Shown here in pieces: positions 24,582 to 36,499 of a stretch of DNA of 64,000 bases; within the stretch, counting starts at the first letter, position 1, and every line of letters begins with the position of its first letter. Both the position numbers and the translations under genes were made by a program. Source of the DNA: Centropus unirufus (lineage: Eukaryota > Chordata > Aves > Cuculiformes > Centropidae); contig VYZI01000121.1 in the NCBI GenBank assembly GCA_013397695.1, positions 635,815 to 699,814 of the forward strand, written 5' to 3'. The notes under the pieces were generated by a model. It was given only the letters and a program-made list of their open reading frames with translations. It had not been told where the DNA came from and made no database searches.

Positions 24582-24855
24582 GTCAGTTCAGCCGGGAGAA
24601 GGAGGCTGAGGGGAGACCTCATTAGTACACTGCTTCCTCACAGGGACAGGAGAAGGTGCTGAGCTCTTCTCTCTTGCCCAAGGGAATGGCAGGAAATTGT
24701 GCCAGGGGAGAGGTAGAGGCTGGACATTAGGAAAATGCCCAAAAGAAAAAGGTTCTTTGCCCAGAGGGTGGTGGAGCAGCTCCTAGGGAAGCAGTCACAG
24801 CCCCAAGCCGGACAATATTCCAGCAGCATTTGGGCAATGCCCTCAGCCCCACAAT
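24582..24855 (+). mobile_element. CR1 LINE fragment
   Basis: Plus-strand CR1 segment: 'gagaaggaggctgaggggag', 'ctctcttgcccaaggga', 'tggacattaggaaaatgccc' and 'cagagggtggtggagcagc'. It lacks the terminal octamers, so both ends are truncated or diverged. Confidence 0.8.
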
Positions 24856-25754
24856 GTGAATGCTGGGCTTTTCCTGCTCAGGGACAGGTGTTAACCCTTC
24901 TAGGATGGTTTTGTACGAGAATAAGTTACAGGGAAATTCCAACCCCTGAGAAAAGACTTCTTCCTGCTCTTTCACCTTGAACACAACTGTGTCATGGGCA
25001 AGCAAGGTTCTTCAATGCCACCTTGCTACTTCTTCTCATGAAACAAACAGCCTCTCTTCTGCTCACCTTATCAACCACCTAACAGCCTTTAGAGAACAGG
25101 TAAATAAACCTTAAAATTATCCTGGCTGTTAAAAGCTAACTAGCAATACAGAACATTTCTTAGGCTGCAGGTTCCGGATGAAAAAAAAAAGCAGCCAGCC
25201 TTCATCAAACCTGGAGAATTACAGACAGACTTTCAAGTCCTAAAACCATTTGTTTATTCACTTGGATGCTTACTGTATGCTAATGGTCACAGAGCTATTG
25301 CTCTTGCCCAGGGGCGTGTAAGCAACACATGCATCACTGGAACAAGTCAGCTGGTGCAGTTTGCTCCCAACTGCCAGCTTTCCTGGGAAAACTCTGCCAC
25401 GAAAACAGGCAGATGTCTGGCTGCGTAATGGGGCTAAAGGTTACCCAACTCCAAAAAAAACCCTTCAAACTGCTTGGCAACACTTTAACTCAAAGAGGGA
25501 GTGACTGGAAGCAGGCTGCATTAATTTCGCTGGTGGGAACAATTTGGTGGTGGCTGCCCCATTACCAGGAGAAACGTGGGAACCTTAGCACTCCATCGTG
25601 CACATGCACTTCCAGATGTGTGACAGCCTGGACTCCCTTTGGAATACCTGATATAATCCAGTTGCAATTATCCAGCTGGACAATTCAAACATCATCCCTG
25701 TAGCTCAACCCAGAGACATGGCTTGGTAGGAGAAACACTGGATGAAATGTGGAT

Positions 25755-25866
25755 GTGGCACTTCAGGACACGGTTTACAAGGACTAACGGTGTTGGTGTT
25801 GGGTTGATGGTTGGACTGGCTGACCTGAGCGGTCTTTTCCAACTTTAATGATGGTATGATTCTAAA
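25755..25866 (+). mobile_element. CR1 LINE 3' terminal fragment
   Basis: Contains 'gtggcacttcaggacacggt', 'gttgggttgatggttggact' and the end 'tttaatgatggtatgattct', the CR1 3' terminus with its octamer-like repeat. It is 5'-truncated. Confidence 0.85.
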
Positions 25867-27090
25867 CGCTTCAAAGGTCTGCACACTGGTACTAATCCCT
25901 GTTGTCTTTAGATAAATTAATAGTACAGTTAATGACATTACTGGCATCTGTTACAAACAGCAGGGACATAATAGAAGAGCAGCAAGGAAGGGCCAGTGCT
26001 GCAGGGGACAAGGTCTCAAGCAGACCCTGCCTGCCCTATAGAAGAGCTTCCTGCCCTGCTGTTAGCTCAGGGGCTCCCATGCCACAGAGCACGGCAAGGT
26101 TTGCTACGCAGCATGAGCTGCGAGTCTTTCAAAGTAATGCCACAAAATCCTTCAGCGCTCATCGCCCTGTAACCAACTCCCCACAGATTCTGCTTTCCCT
26201 GTGTTGTTTCTGTGTCTGCTGAGTTTCGAAAGCCCCGTGACGATCTTAGAGTTCTGCAAACCCAGAGGCTCAGCAAAAAGTGACCACAAAACTGCTTGTT
26301 TGGGGTTTTTTTTCCCCCTCCAGACTAGAAAGGGAAAAGTTCCACATGAAAAAGTCATGTTTCCCGTGGCAAAAAGGATGGATTCGGAGCCTGCTCCAGA
26401 TGAAGGAGGTGCCCTGCTGGCTTTGGTATGCTAATGCCACCTAATCTATCAAACACTTGAGCTTTTCTTTTCCAGTCACTGCCTTCAAAAGCATAATGAG
26501 GGTTAAGGCAGAAATGTCCTAATGATGAATAAGCAGAAAGCTGTCAGCTCAGCATAGCCATGGAGATACCCCATGCAAACAAATTAACCAAGTGTTCTTA
26601 TGTATTCATACTGAAGGAAATATGTCCTGGCCTTTGTTTCAGAACATGTTCACCATCACCAAGTCCAAATTGAATCCTTCAGCTGAAAAGCCATCCTCTC
26701 TATCGCACTTCAGACCTGGACTCGGTGGTTCTAACACTTCAGCAAATGCCCTACCTATTTTCCTTACCCTGCTTTTCTATAACCCCACCACTGCATCCAA
26801 GACAAAATCAGGAATATTTCTTAACCAAGCTAAGGTTTTCCATTTCAACTTTTTAGAAGAGGCATTATCAAACCCTTGATAAGATGCATGTATTGATAAA
26901 GCTTCCCCAAAACTTTATAAAATAACCGACTGACTTTGCTAAAAGAATCTCGTGTACGAGTAGTTAGCACGTAATCAGACTGGATATTAGTAGAAGAAAA
27001 CGTTTTGTCCTATAAAGCTTACAGCAACCCAGCAGTCAGGGAGTCACCCAAATATGTTGGATGCAGAAAGTATAAAAATTAGGTTGCTTT
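25867..27090. other. Non-coding stretch with a possible conserved element
   Basis: No exon is recognised. The interval 26430-26575 looks like a candidate conserved non-coding element, with clustered ATTA/TAAT sites and an X-box-like half site 'gccatggaga' near 26560. It would lie downstream of the poly(A) signal if the 27.5-kb terminal exon is real. Confidence 0.35.
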
Positions 27091-27096
27091 TTTATT
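27091..27096 (-). terminator. Possible poly(A) signal AATAAA
   Basis: A canonical AATAAA on the minus strand lies about 430 bp downstream of the stop codon of the candidate terminal exon at 27519-27563. The hexamer is common in AT-rich DNA, so it has value only together with that exon. Confidence 0.25.
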
Positions 27097-27518
27097 GCAC
27101 TGCCGGACATGCTTTCAGGCATAAACAGGCCGCACGGGACTGCAACACAATAAAAGTGAAACTGGCCCACACTGAGCTGGCATAAACCATTCCTAATGCA
27201 CTGATTTCTCAGAGAAACCTTCAAAGTGTCTTGTGTATTTTTTGCCTTCAGAGAAGTTGGATTATTCCACTCTGCCACTAAAGGTAAATTCCGCTGCGTG
27301 CTGTAGACTGGTTGCACCTACGAGGGTTACACAAAGCAGAGCTTTTTTTCTTCATGCTCCCTGAGCATTAATTATCCTTTGTTGACAAGCTCTGGGAGAG
27401 TTTTACAAATTATATGTCCCCCTCTAAGCCAAATGACCGAGAGACTTGGATGTTTTCCAGACTTGCAAGAACTGAATCCAGACATCTCGTGATGTAAACC
27501 CGCCTACCAGCCACAAGG

Positions 27519-27563
27519 CTACTCGCTTTCTTTCTCATCTTCCGATTCATCCATTTGCAGCAT
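27519..27563 (-). CDS. Candidate alternative last exon with stop codon
   Basis: A very good minus-strand acceptor ('ctctaaactccttccttcag') is followed directly by ATG CTG CAA ATG, giving MLQMDESEDEKESE and a TAG stop (27521-27519). The acidic, charge-alternating end is typical of a protein C-terminus. It lies about 500 bp downstream of the 28-kb exon in transcript order. However, that exon ends in phase 2 and would read this sequence in another frame (starting RCCKWMNRKM, open for about 57 codons). So either it follows an exon not seen here, or it belongs to a different isoform, or it is a chance match. The gene is not recognised. Confidence 0.3.
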   Translation of the reverse strand: MLQMDESEDEKESE

Positions 27564-28057
27564 CTGAAGGAAGGAGTTTAGAGGTCTGCACAGTAAGAAT
27601 GAGCATCACCAAAACCAACACTGACACAGGTTTGGCCTCATTGCTCCCTGTCCTGGTTATCCCAAAGAGGTCACCTCCTCTCTCTCTCAGGGGTCTCTTC
27701 AGGTGACTTGAATGAAATTCCACCACATCACCCATTCTTCCAAAGACATCTCCCTCACTCAGAACCAAGTTCTTCTCACTGGCTCCCTGTTACCTGCAGA
27801 AGGTAGGCAAAGGACCGCGAACAAGGAGAGATCCTAGCACTGCTGGTTCTAACATGCCCACTGTTTGCACATCAGTATTGGGCCCCTTGGTCTGGCATCA
27901 CCAAGTCCAACCATACACATTACCCATTCCAGCCAACAGGAGAGAACCATGTCCCGGTGAGAACCACATCAGGACTTCAGGAGAACAACAGACCCTACCT
28001 ACCTATGGTGGGAAGGCTCTTCTTGGAAGCAGAGAAGGGAAAGTGGCCAAAACATAC

Positions 28058-28392
28058 CTGCTCTCACTGTATTCCTTCTTCTCTCTCACACGCAGCCACT
28101 TCCGAAGGAGGAAGCGCTTGCGCCGCGGGGAGGCACTGGGTGTAGAGCAGTTGGACCAGGGAGTGTCCTCATCACTGGATGGGGTGATTTCAATGGATGG
28201 GAGCTGCAGGTATTCCTTGCTGGAGGAAGGAGAATCCTGATACCTGCTGGCCTCCAGGCTCTGCTCCTGCACATTCTTCATCCGCCTCATCTTGAAGCGC
28301 TTCCTGCGCAGGGTTGGGGTGGACGAACTGGACCAGGCACAGCCACCCTCCACCACCTGCTGCTCGGGGACTTGCAGTGCTGGGAGCTGCAG
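28058..28392 (-). repeat. Tandem duplication inside the exon (183-bp period)
   Basis: The 12-mer ctgcagctccca begins both modules, at 28392 and 28209 on the minus strand. The aagcgcttc segment encoding KRF recurs at the same 183-bp spacing. The spacing is exactly 61 codons, so the frame is kept. Between these anchors the copies have diverged, with a two-residue shift around the WS..STP box. The first copy spans 28392-28210 and the second 28209-28058. Confidence 0.7.
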
Positions 28393-28419
28393 GGTTTCTG
28401 TCATATTGGCAGCTGGCAT
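28058..28419 (-). CDS. Large internal exon, Ser-rich with two basic RRKRF modules
   Basis: This is the best coding signal in the window: a GC-rich minus-strand frame with CpG-containing arginine codons, ending at a good donor (AGCAG|GTATGT, exon end 28058) in phase 2. The 5' boundary is uncertain. The frame is open up to a TAG near 28442, and acceptor-like sites lie at 28397 and 28412, both with weak pyrimidine tracts. Residues contain two related modules. The first runs LQLPALQVPE, a WSSSSTP box, then LRRKRFKMRRMKN. The second runs LQLPSIEITPSSDEDTPWS, an NCSTP box, then SPRRKRFLLRKWLRVREKK. Ser/Thr-Pro sites and basic clusters suggest a disordered, phosphorylated region that could bind membranes, acidic partners or importins. 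That is inference from composition. No enzymatic domain or membrane segment is seen. I do not recognise the family. Confidence 0.7.
28238..28244 (-). promoter_or_regulatory. Vestigial or alternative 5' splice site in the first module
   Basis: The sequence AGCAG|GTATCA near the end of the first module mirrors the real donor AGCAG|GTATGT at the end of the second. It lies 186 bp upstream, in the same phase. Its use would remove the second basic module and still join in frame to the 78-bp exon. GTATCA is a weaker donor than GTATGT. Confidence 0.4.
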
Positions 28420-28449
28420 CAGATGCCCTTTCTCTTTCTGCTCCCACCC

Positions 28450-30427
28450 CCCGGCACACTAGCTCCGATCTCGGTGTAAATCACACCACAAAACCACAGC
28501 TCGCCTTCCTCCTCCCTCACCCAGTCCAGTCCTGCCCTCCTTCTCAAGCAGGAAACCTCATGGTCTTCACGTGCTCTCATTTAACCAACAGCAGGGTGGG
28601 GAGGGGATGATCAGAACGCAAACATGCCACAAGGGAAGCCAGGTTCAAGTTTCTTTTCTCCTTCTCCTCTCTATCAAGGTCCTTCCCCTGCCTGGTCTCT
28701 GAAAGCAGTAGGTTTAGCACCAAGACAAGGGCTGCCAGCAACCACTTGGCTTGCTTTCAGCTTCTCCCCCCTCTCTCTTTGCCTTCTGTCCTCTCTGCTC
28801 AGCAAAGAAAGTCTCCTGGGGCTGTGCTAGGGAACTCAGCTGTGGTCTTCTCAAGAGACGAGGCAAGCATGGAGTGGAGCGGCGTGGAGCTGTGAGGAGG
28901 TCAGAAAAAGAAACAAAGAGGGAGGGAAGGAACAATACTAGATAATATCATGAGAAAGAGTAGGAGGAGCAGCATGTTCTTTTTCTGTAGCGGGTAAGAC
29001 ATACGCAGGCAGCTGTTGCAAGTGTAGCTGCACTCTTAATCCCACGAGACAGGGTTTACATTACCAAATATGCTGCTGCCACAAATCAAGCGCATGAAAA
29101 AGGCTAAGAGGAATAATAGCCATCGGTTGAAGCCAATTGGACATTCTTTCCCCTTGTCCCACCTTCCTGCTGAGACACCCACCCCACAGAGGGAGGCAGG
29201 GAGCTTGGACTTCAGCCTTCTTGCACAATTTGTTTTTTTTTTTATGGCCCCATTGACTGCTCACAGAGAAGGAGAGGGGCAGTGGGACAGCTAAAAAGGC
29301 AGCAGCAGCAAGTGGCACCAGAACGGGGAAGCTGGTTGGGTTTTTTTTTAAGCTCAGATTCATGTGAGTGAAAGCCGACTGAGTAGTTCTTGGAGGGCAA
29401 CGCTGCTTCCAAAATGACAGTGGGTGATGGATGGTCTAAGGTCCAGGAACAAAGACACCACAAAGACAAGTAGACATGCAGAACAAATTTCAGACCAGGA
29501 GAAAGACACACAGAAGATCCCCAGGCATTTAATACACTAGAGAAATTCTACCATGGACCAAGCCCTGGGAGGAATAACAGCCCCAGGAAAAGGTTTATAA
29601 AATTCTGGTAATGAAGCCAAATATATGGAAAACTGTGTGACAGAAACACCAGCAAGATCCCTTGAGTTTCACTGAATGCTCCTGTTTGAAGCTGTATTTT
29701 CAGGTGGCAAAGTGACACAGAACTGAATTCTCTAAGGGAATGACTGGAGTTCGGTTGTATGAATTTTAAGCACGCACCAAACACCCACATCTCTAAAACA
29801 ACCTGACACAGCTTTTGTTTTCATTATTCAACAGCCTGAATCTTTAAAAAATATTAGTTTCAAGTTAGAAAACACTTATATTTGTCAACCTAAAATAGTT
29901 TTTCTTGCATTGACTGCCTCAGTTTTGTTTCACAAGAAATTAGAATATCAAAAACTGCCATCAACACTGCAGATATATCTTCCTTTCTGAAATGTTAACA
30001 GCAGAAACAATGGGGAAGGGAACAATTTTTCATTAACCTTTTTTTTGTTTATTTTTTTTAGAATCCTCAGTTGTGATGTTCTAAGGTGTTGCGCTGTCCC
30101 CTTTTAGCTCTGCTCATCCTGTGAGTTAGCAGCTTGAGCAAATCTTCAAATCTGTTTCTGGAGCTCCTCTCACCTTTGTATCAATGCATCAGGGGCACAC
30201 AAACAATCAGAATCCCTTCCACAAACGTCACTTTCAAGTCAATAAATCAGGTTTTTTTTCAAACCTAAGAACGAGAAACCGCCGGATGACATATTCCATA
30301 TAACCAATATTCCATTTTGTAAGCAGCTGAGCATTCTCTCTGCGTCTCAAGGGCTGATACCTCCTCTTCCTCCTCTGCAATACCAAGAAACCTGTATGTA
30401 TATACTTTGGCCATTTTTTGCCATGAA
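28450..30427. other. Probable intron upstream of the 28-kb exon
   Basis: No repeat or exon is recognised. The interval 28600-28900 is pyrimidine-rich. Short T runs lie near 29230 and 29340. Open frames at 28314-28610 on the plus strand are shadows of, or adjacent to, the coding exon. Confidence 0.4.
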
Positions 30428-30700
30428 TTCATAGAATCATGGCATAGTTTGGGTTGTTAGAGACCTTAAAGCCCACGCAGTTCCTTCCAGCACCTCCCAC
30501 TGGATCAAGTTGCTCCAAGCCCCATCCAACCTGGCCTTGAACACCTCTAGGGATGGGGCAGCCACCACTGCTCTGGGCAACCTGGGCCAGGGCCTCCGCA
30601 CCTTGTGAGAAAACATTTCTTCCTAAGATCTCAACTACATCTACCCTCTTTCAGCTTAAAACCATTCCCCCTCATCCTATTCCTACAATCCCTGATAACA
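30428..30700 (-). mobile_element. CR1 LINE 3' end
   Basis: It starts with 'tcatagaatcatggcatagt' (3' octamer end in reverse). It continues through 'cctcccactggatcaagttg' and 'ctagggatggggcagccacc', then 'aacatttcttcctaagatct'. It is 5'-truncated near 30700 and non-coding. Confidence 0.9.
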
Positions 30701-33042
30701 AAAGCCTATCATCTCACCACACACCAGACACGACCTGTACATAGCATCACTGGCTAACTGTTCATCTAGAAAATTAAACTTTCATCATCTTCCCATGGAT
30801 CTGGCAATGAAAAGCCTACAAAATCATGGTTAAGATTTAACCAAGCATGCATTTGTGCATTTATGGGGTTTAGTAGGCCTTTGAAGGCTATCATAAAGAA
30901 GTTTTGCTCCGAGTATTAATGAGCTCGATGTCCTGTGGAATTTTTTATCAACTACACAAGGTTCTCATTTTATGGCAAAAATAAGTGCAAATAAAAAGGG
31001 TGAAATTTGCCCTTTTGCATGCTTTCTTTAGACATAAATAACACAGTGCCCCTGCATATGTTGTCTAATTAATCAACAAGAGACTCATAGTTCACTGCTC
31101 TGGGCAAGCGTAGCGTTTAGTAATCAGTTTATTTGGCAAGGAAAAACTGGCCCTTTCACCAGTCTGGTCTTTGTTGCCATGGCCATGCCAGAACAATTTC
31201 TTCACCCTCAGACTCACTGAAGACCAGTGGAATTCAGCCCAGCAAGACTGAAGATCCTTTCCTACCCCTTTCACACACATGAGATGGAAAATAATTCTCT
31301 CAAGCTGTGCCATGAGAATCCTTCCACTTAGGAGGGAATACAGACACATGGGGACTATCTCTTTAATTCCAAGTTCTTCATTGATTCGTAAGCAGTGCTT
31401 ATTTGCACTCCAACATTCTCAGCGCATTTTTAGTTTGGAGAAAGGATGCTGACCACCTGTCTGATGCTCTTAGAAAGAAGAGAAGCTATGTAATAAGAGA
31501 GACTGCTCAAACACCTGACCCAGAAAGTGAAAATACCAGCCGTGATAGAGCACTATTTCTGTACACACAACTGCATGATTTGAATGTTTCCTTGAGAGCC
31601 TAGATCCTTCTTTAATTGGTACTCCTATAATTTAATGATCCTTCTGATAGCGGATTCATTAAAGCAGCAAATAGTTGCCAATAATTCAGGTCGATCAACA
31701 GTCTCTCTGCCTTTCTCCTACTCCAACATCTCGGGTTTTCTGGTATCCTCAGGAGATTATTTATGAATTAAGCAAAAAGGAAAGAAGAATCTTCTAAAAA
31801 ATATATAAATCCCTTCCCTGAATGAAAAATGTGAACAAATGCCAGCCCAGATTCTTTGGCAGGCTTCACCATAATAGTTCTCCCATGTGTTTAAGGAATA
31901 GCTAAATGTCATCCTTGGTAGAAGAATACAGAGTAGGCGACAGCACTGAGAATACTGTAAGAAAACATTGTATTAATTAAAACCAGCGATTTTTAAGTAC
32001 AGGAAATACATGCAGAGTATTCAGAACAGTAACAAAATCACTCAGATGTGTATCTGGCTGCAGAAGCTCTGTCAGGTCAGGCAGGGAGTCTGCTGTGCCT
32101 ACAGATTTGGAAAAAACAAGCCATATCTTCCCATTCAAAGCCTTTTTTCCCTACACCTCAACAGCCAGTTTAACTTGCTTTCCTCTTTGTGCACACAGTT
32201 GAAAGCAGCAGCTCCTGTGCGAGAAACCCACTGTGCTTACAACAGAGCAGCTCCTGCTGGGTCAGACCTGTGATTTTCAGATCCCAGAACTGGCATGGGT
32301 TTTTCTTTCCGTGAAATTTGGAATTATTTTGTCAGTTTAAATAAAAAACTAACATATTTTCCTGTATTTCCTTTTGCATCGCAACATTTTTCTGCCAGAG
32401 TAGCAGTGTTATCTTTGGAACTGGAATGCTTCCTCACACAAGGACTTTGGCCATCTTTGGTCTTCACATATTAAACTAAAATAAGGTCTATTACAACTTG
32501 TTGTTTCACAGCTTATAAATACATGCAAGGGCCATCTAGTGGGTTATTCTTCACTGCCTTACAGCTCTGCCCCTTTAAATCATGCACTACCAACCAGCGG
32601 TTGCTACCATTTGAACATACACAGACAATTTTATTTTGGATATGTGATCCAACCTGCATGTGTTGTTCTCTGAAACCCAAGGACTACGTTAAAAGACAGA
32701 CAACAAGAATTTCACAGGCTGTGGGGTGAGAAATACCAGCAACAGGCTGATGCCTTCTGGATTACAGAGCAAGACGACAGTGATGGCCCTTGCGTTCCCC
32801 AGCTCTTCCCTGCCCAGTGCATTTATGCAGGACTTGTCACAATCTCTTCCACGGGCAGAGAAATTCAGAAAGTCATCTGGTGCATTGTTTGATGGCCATA
32901 GATCCTGATTACTGTCTCAGTACCTCTTCCTTCTCTCCCCCCAGCCCCGGCCCAAAAAAAAAAAGTAAAAAAAATAAACCACTATGAAGGAATATCAATG
33001 CATTTTTACCCCAGCAGACTCAGGATGTCCCTTACATCCCAC
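30701..33042. other. Non-coding stretch with a possible conserved element
   Basis: AT-rich single-copy sequence. The block 30860-31080 is rich in TAAT/ATTA and TGCAAAT-like sites. A strong half X-box, gttgccatgg, is at 31173-31182. No exon is supported. Confidence 0.35.
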
Positions 33043-33208
33043 CTGACCAAAGAACAGAACAGTTTTCATTGTAATTTGACAAAAAAAGTGCTCTAAATGA
33101 AGTCTCAAGTTGGAAAGAAATTAACTTTTGGTTAAACTGCACAAACTGGACAAGACTCCGGCATGATATGAACATGCCTGTCCTTGAAGTGTCCGTGATA
33201 ATTGGCCT
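33043..33208 (-). CDS. Weak candidate internal exon (166 bp)
   Basis: The acceptor is excellent (tacatttgtatcttaattcag|AGG). Two donors are possible: TCAG|GTGGGA (exon end 33043) or GGGAT|GTAAGG (end 33036). The frame beginning at the first base is open throughout, reading RPIITDTSRTGMFISCRS, later FVQFNQKLISF. It matches the phase-0 end of the 88-bp candidate upstream. With the first donor it ends in phase 1, which fits either acceptor-like site of the 28-kb exon. Composition is unremarkable and no domain is seen. Phase agreement across several joins is the main support, and chance remains quite possible. Confidence 0.25.
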
Positions 33209-36200
33209 CTGAATTAAGATACAAATGTAAACATATTTGTACCCACACAGCAAAGCACAGCCTACACACAAGCTACGTGCATTACAGAAGGTTACCTGAT
33301 CCAAACGGATTTGAACAGGAGCTCTCAACTCCTACTGGAATCACATCATTGTCATCAAGGTGAGTAACAACATGGGGTAGAAAGAAGCTACAGCAAGTTT
33401 AGCCACATTGGGTCCAACCTCTCCTACCAGAACCAAGCACAACCTGTGGAATATTCCATGCACTACATCCCACTTGCTGACCATCTGAGCATGACTTGAA
33501 GAGACCAAAAAGGTCAATTCCAACAGGACTTTCTGCTTAGATGTCAACCTCTATCACTTTGTGCCTTCCTTTCGAAAAGGAATTCACTCCCATGCCAGCA
33601 ATAACCGTTCAAGACTTCTACCTGTGAAATCTTACCAACAGGACCTCACATAACTGGGGCGGGCCACAGCCAGCACAACAGCAGACCCCTGATTCTTCCG
33701 AAACTATACAGAATTCCAGTAATTCTCAGACATTATTCAAATAGCACAACACAGGAAGTAATTTTTCAGCATTAGGACAATAAAGTCACAAATAATTTCT
33801 TCAGGTAGTGCTCTTTCTCCAAACTAAAAAGGACAGTTGAGCCAAAGATAGCCAGCAAAATAAATTAAATCAGTGTCACAGCTATTAAATAACTCATTAG
33901 AAGATGGCAACGGGGCAAAGCTTCCAGGACCTTTTTCCTCAGTTGAAGTTGTCTTTGTGATTTAGAACTGAGTGAATTATTTGGCTCTGCTTATTTACGC
34001 TGCTCAAGAACCCTCCCTCGAGCATCCAAAAGGGCAGCTCCCTTTTTCCTCAATCTAAAGGAGGGGATCTAAGGTCGATCAATTAAATTTCGTCCCTCAC
34101 GAAACCTAGGGCGGCCCATTAGAAAGACTTTACATAAGAAATTGGCACTTGGTTTGCACAACACATTTAATACATGCGATAAATACATTGTGTGAAGGAG
34201 GCAAAGGGACTATGGCCAAATGCCTTGGAATTCTCTACCTGTACAGTGCTCACCGAATGGGTCACAGCTCACAGCATTAGCTGCGGGAGAACAAGCCTAA
34301 GTACAAAAGGTCTCTGAACAGCACATTCTTCCCTCACGCGCTGCAATCTCTGCCTGGCTGGCTCAGGTCAGTCACGCCTGCTGGGTTTAACACAGACCTG
34401 AGCACAGAAACCTGCACACGAGCTCAAGGAACCCCACCACATTGCAAAACTTCACTCGGTGCTTTGGGAAGAGAAAACCAATGCCTACACAGGTGCGATG
34501 AGCTGCCACGGTTCTCATTCAAAAATCATGCCCTAGAGTAGAAAAATTGTGATTAAAATAAGTCTTTGCCCCCCTCTGCTAAATCATATGCAAAATGCCC
34601 CAAAAGAGCTAGATTCCAAAATCACACCCTCTTCAGCACAGCAATAACCAGGCCTTGCAGCATTTGAGAGCCCAGGCATCACTCAGACACAAGTTAAACT
34701 CTACATTGGAAACAGGGGTGAGAAGGCATAAAGAAAGGTTATTCTCCCGTGTTTACAAACGGATATAAATCTGAATATCACCTGCCCTCTAAAACAACCA
34801 CAAACATTTTGCTTTGCTGTAATGTGTTCACAAAACAGTTTTAGTAATAATCTAACTCTTTCCCTTCTTCAGGTTAGCCACCAAGAATTCCATGAGTAGT
34901 TTAAGTCCCCACACTACACTCTCTGAATTCATAGATTTGGACAAATAACTGAAACAGCCCATTTCCTCCAACACTGACAACCAGCTCTCAGTAGACAGTT
35001 CTGAAGAACAGCACAATATCTGGATGAGAGCATGAAGAAACTTCTACAAACAAAAAGGCCTTCTCATTGAGCGAGCACAGACGTCAAAGCATAAGGTGCT
35101 ATCACAATTGAAAGAAGGAAAAAAAAATTAAAAACATCAATGTTCATAAGGAAGGGGACAAGTTGAAGTACAAGAACAGCAAGGTATTGATATTTGTTTC
35201 CGTTCTCCACCTAAACAAAATAAAGAACTTGAGAACAAAAGTCAACAAAAGGAGCCATGCTTTGATACAGAACACCCTACAGTTCAGGGGTAGAGACTCG
35301 ATTCCAATGAAAAATGACTAAGATTCAAAGGAAAATGCAGGAAATAACTTGTACAAAAAGCAGTCAGTCTGGGAAAGGACAGCTTTACCTAATCAGAAGC
35401 ACTCAGATGTGATTCTTGAGCTCCTACAATACATGTGGTGCCCTTCCAGTAAGCTGGGGTTATGTGGATTTGCTTCCCACCTGAGCCTTTGTTCAAGCTC
35501 CAAAAGGAAAGCACTGAAAGCTTCAGCCAGCACTGCATTGTCCTTCCTAGGATGGCCTGACTCCAATTAAAATTTGTCTGGCTAAAAGCAGTGGTTCCCA
35601 GCTGATGACTTGCATGCTCTTTGTGCGACTGATTCAGTCTGGGGTTTCTGTATTTCCTGTGTTTAAAGAGAATAAGTTATGTTACCCATAGCTCATTATT
35701 TGGTACCAACAGCATAGTTGGAAGTGGAATAGTCTTAAGTATTTCTGCTTTCTGTTACAGTATGTAGGACAACTAAAACATATCCCAAAACAATTGTCCT
35801 CTCCCTCTTTTTTTTTGCGGAATAGGACGAGGCTGAACATTTCTTTGTCCTACAAAAACCTGAGAGAAGAAATGCCTGCCACAAAACCATTTTTCAAGTT
35901 TTATTCTGCACAAGGCCAAATGGAAACCACCAAAAGTCTGAACACCCAAATGCCACTAAAATGACAGGAGAACAAAAAAGGTTCTTGCTTGTGATTGGTA
36001 AACTCATTTTTAATAAGCACATAGGAATTGCTGTAGAGTCTTACTGTCCACCACCTCAATTACCTACATCATCAGTGGCAAGGCTGATAGGGCTCATTCC
36101 TTCAATTAGTAAATGCCTGAGGACAAGTGTCATTTTTCATCATCATCTCCAGAAGAGAACTATTTGGACAATTCCTATGAACAGTTGAAAAGTGCCTCCT

Positions 36201-36499
36201 CCAGCTGGCTTTGCCACTCACACTTACAATCCCACACTTGCTGTCCTGGAAACAAAACCGGCCAAGTGCATTTCTTCCGCCCTGCCCGCCATCGAAGACA
36301 TTTTTAGCATACATAAGACATACCGTGTGATACAGAGAAGTCTCGCTCCGTTGATGTGCATTACATGACATGAACCTATTTGATGCATCAAGTCCAAAAT
36401 ATAAAACTCACCCCTGTATTTCTTGTTTGCATAACAGAGCACGTACAAGTCAGCACATCTACCCGATCTGTAGCATCAGTAGATAAGGATTACAGTAAG
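33209..36499. other. Probable intron, nothing recognised
   Basis: No repeat family and no supported exon. Sequence is AT-rich with short A runs (for example near 35119-35126). Plus-strand open frames near 35349 and 35961 have no splice support. Confidence 0.35.
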
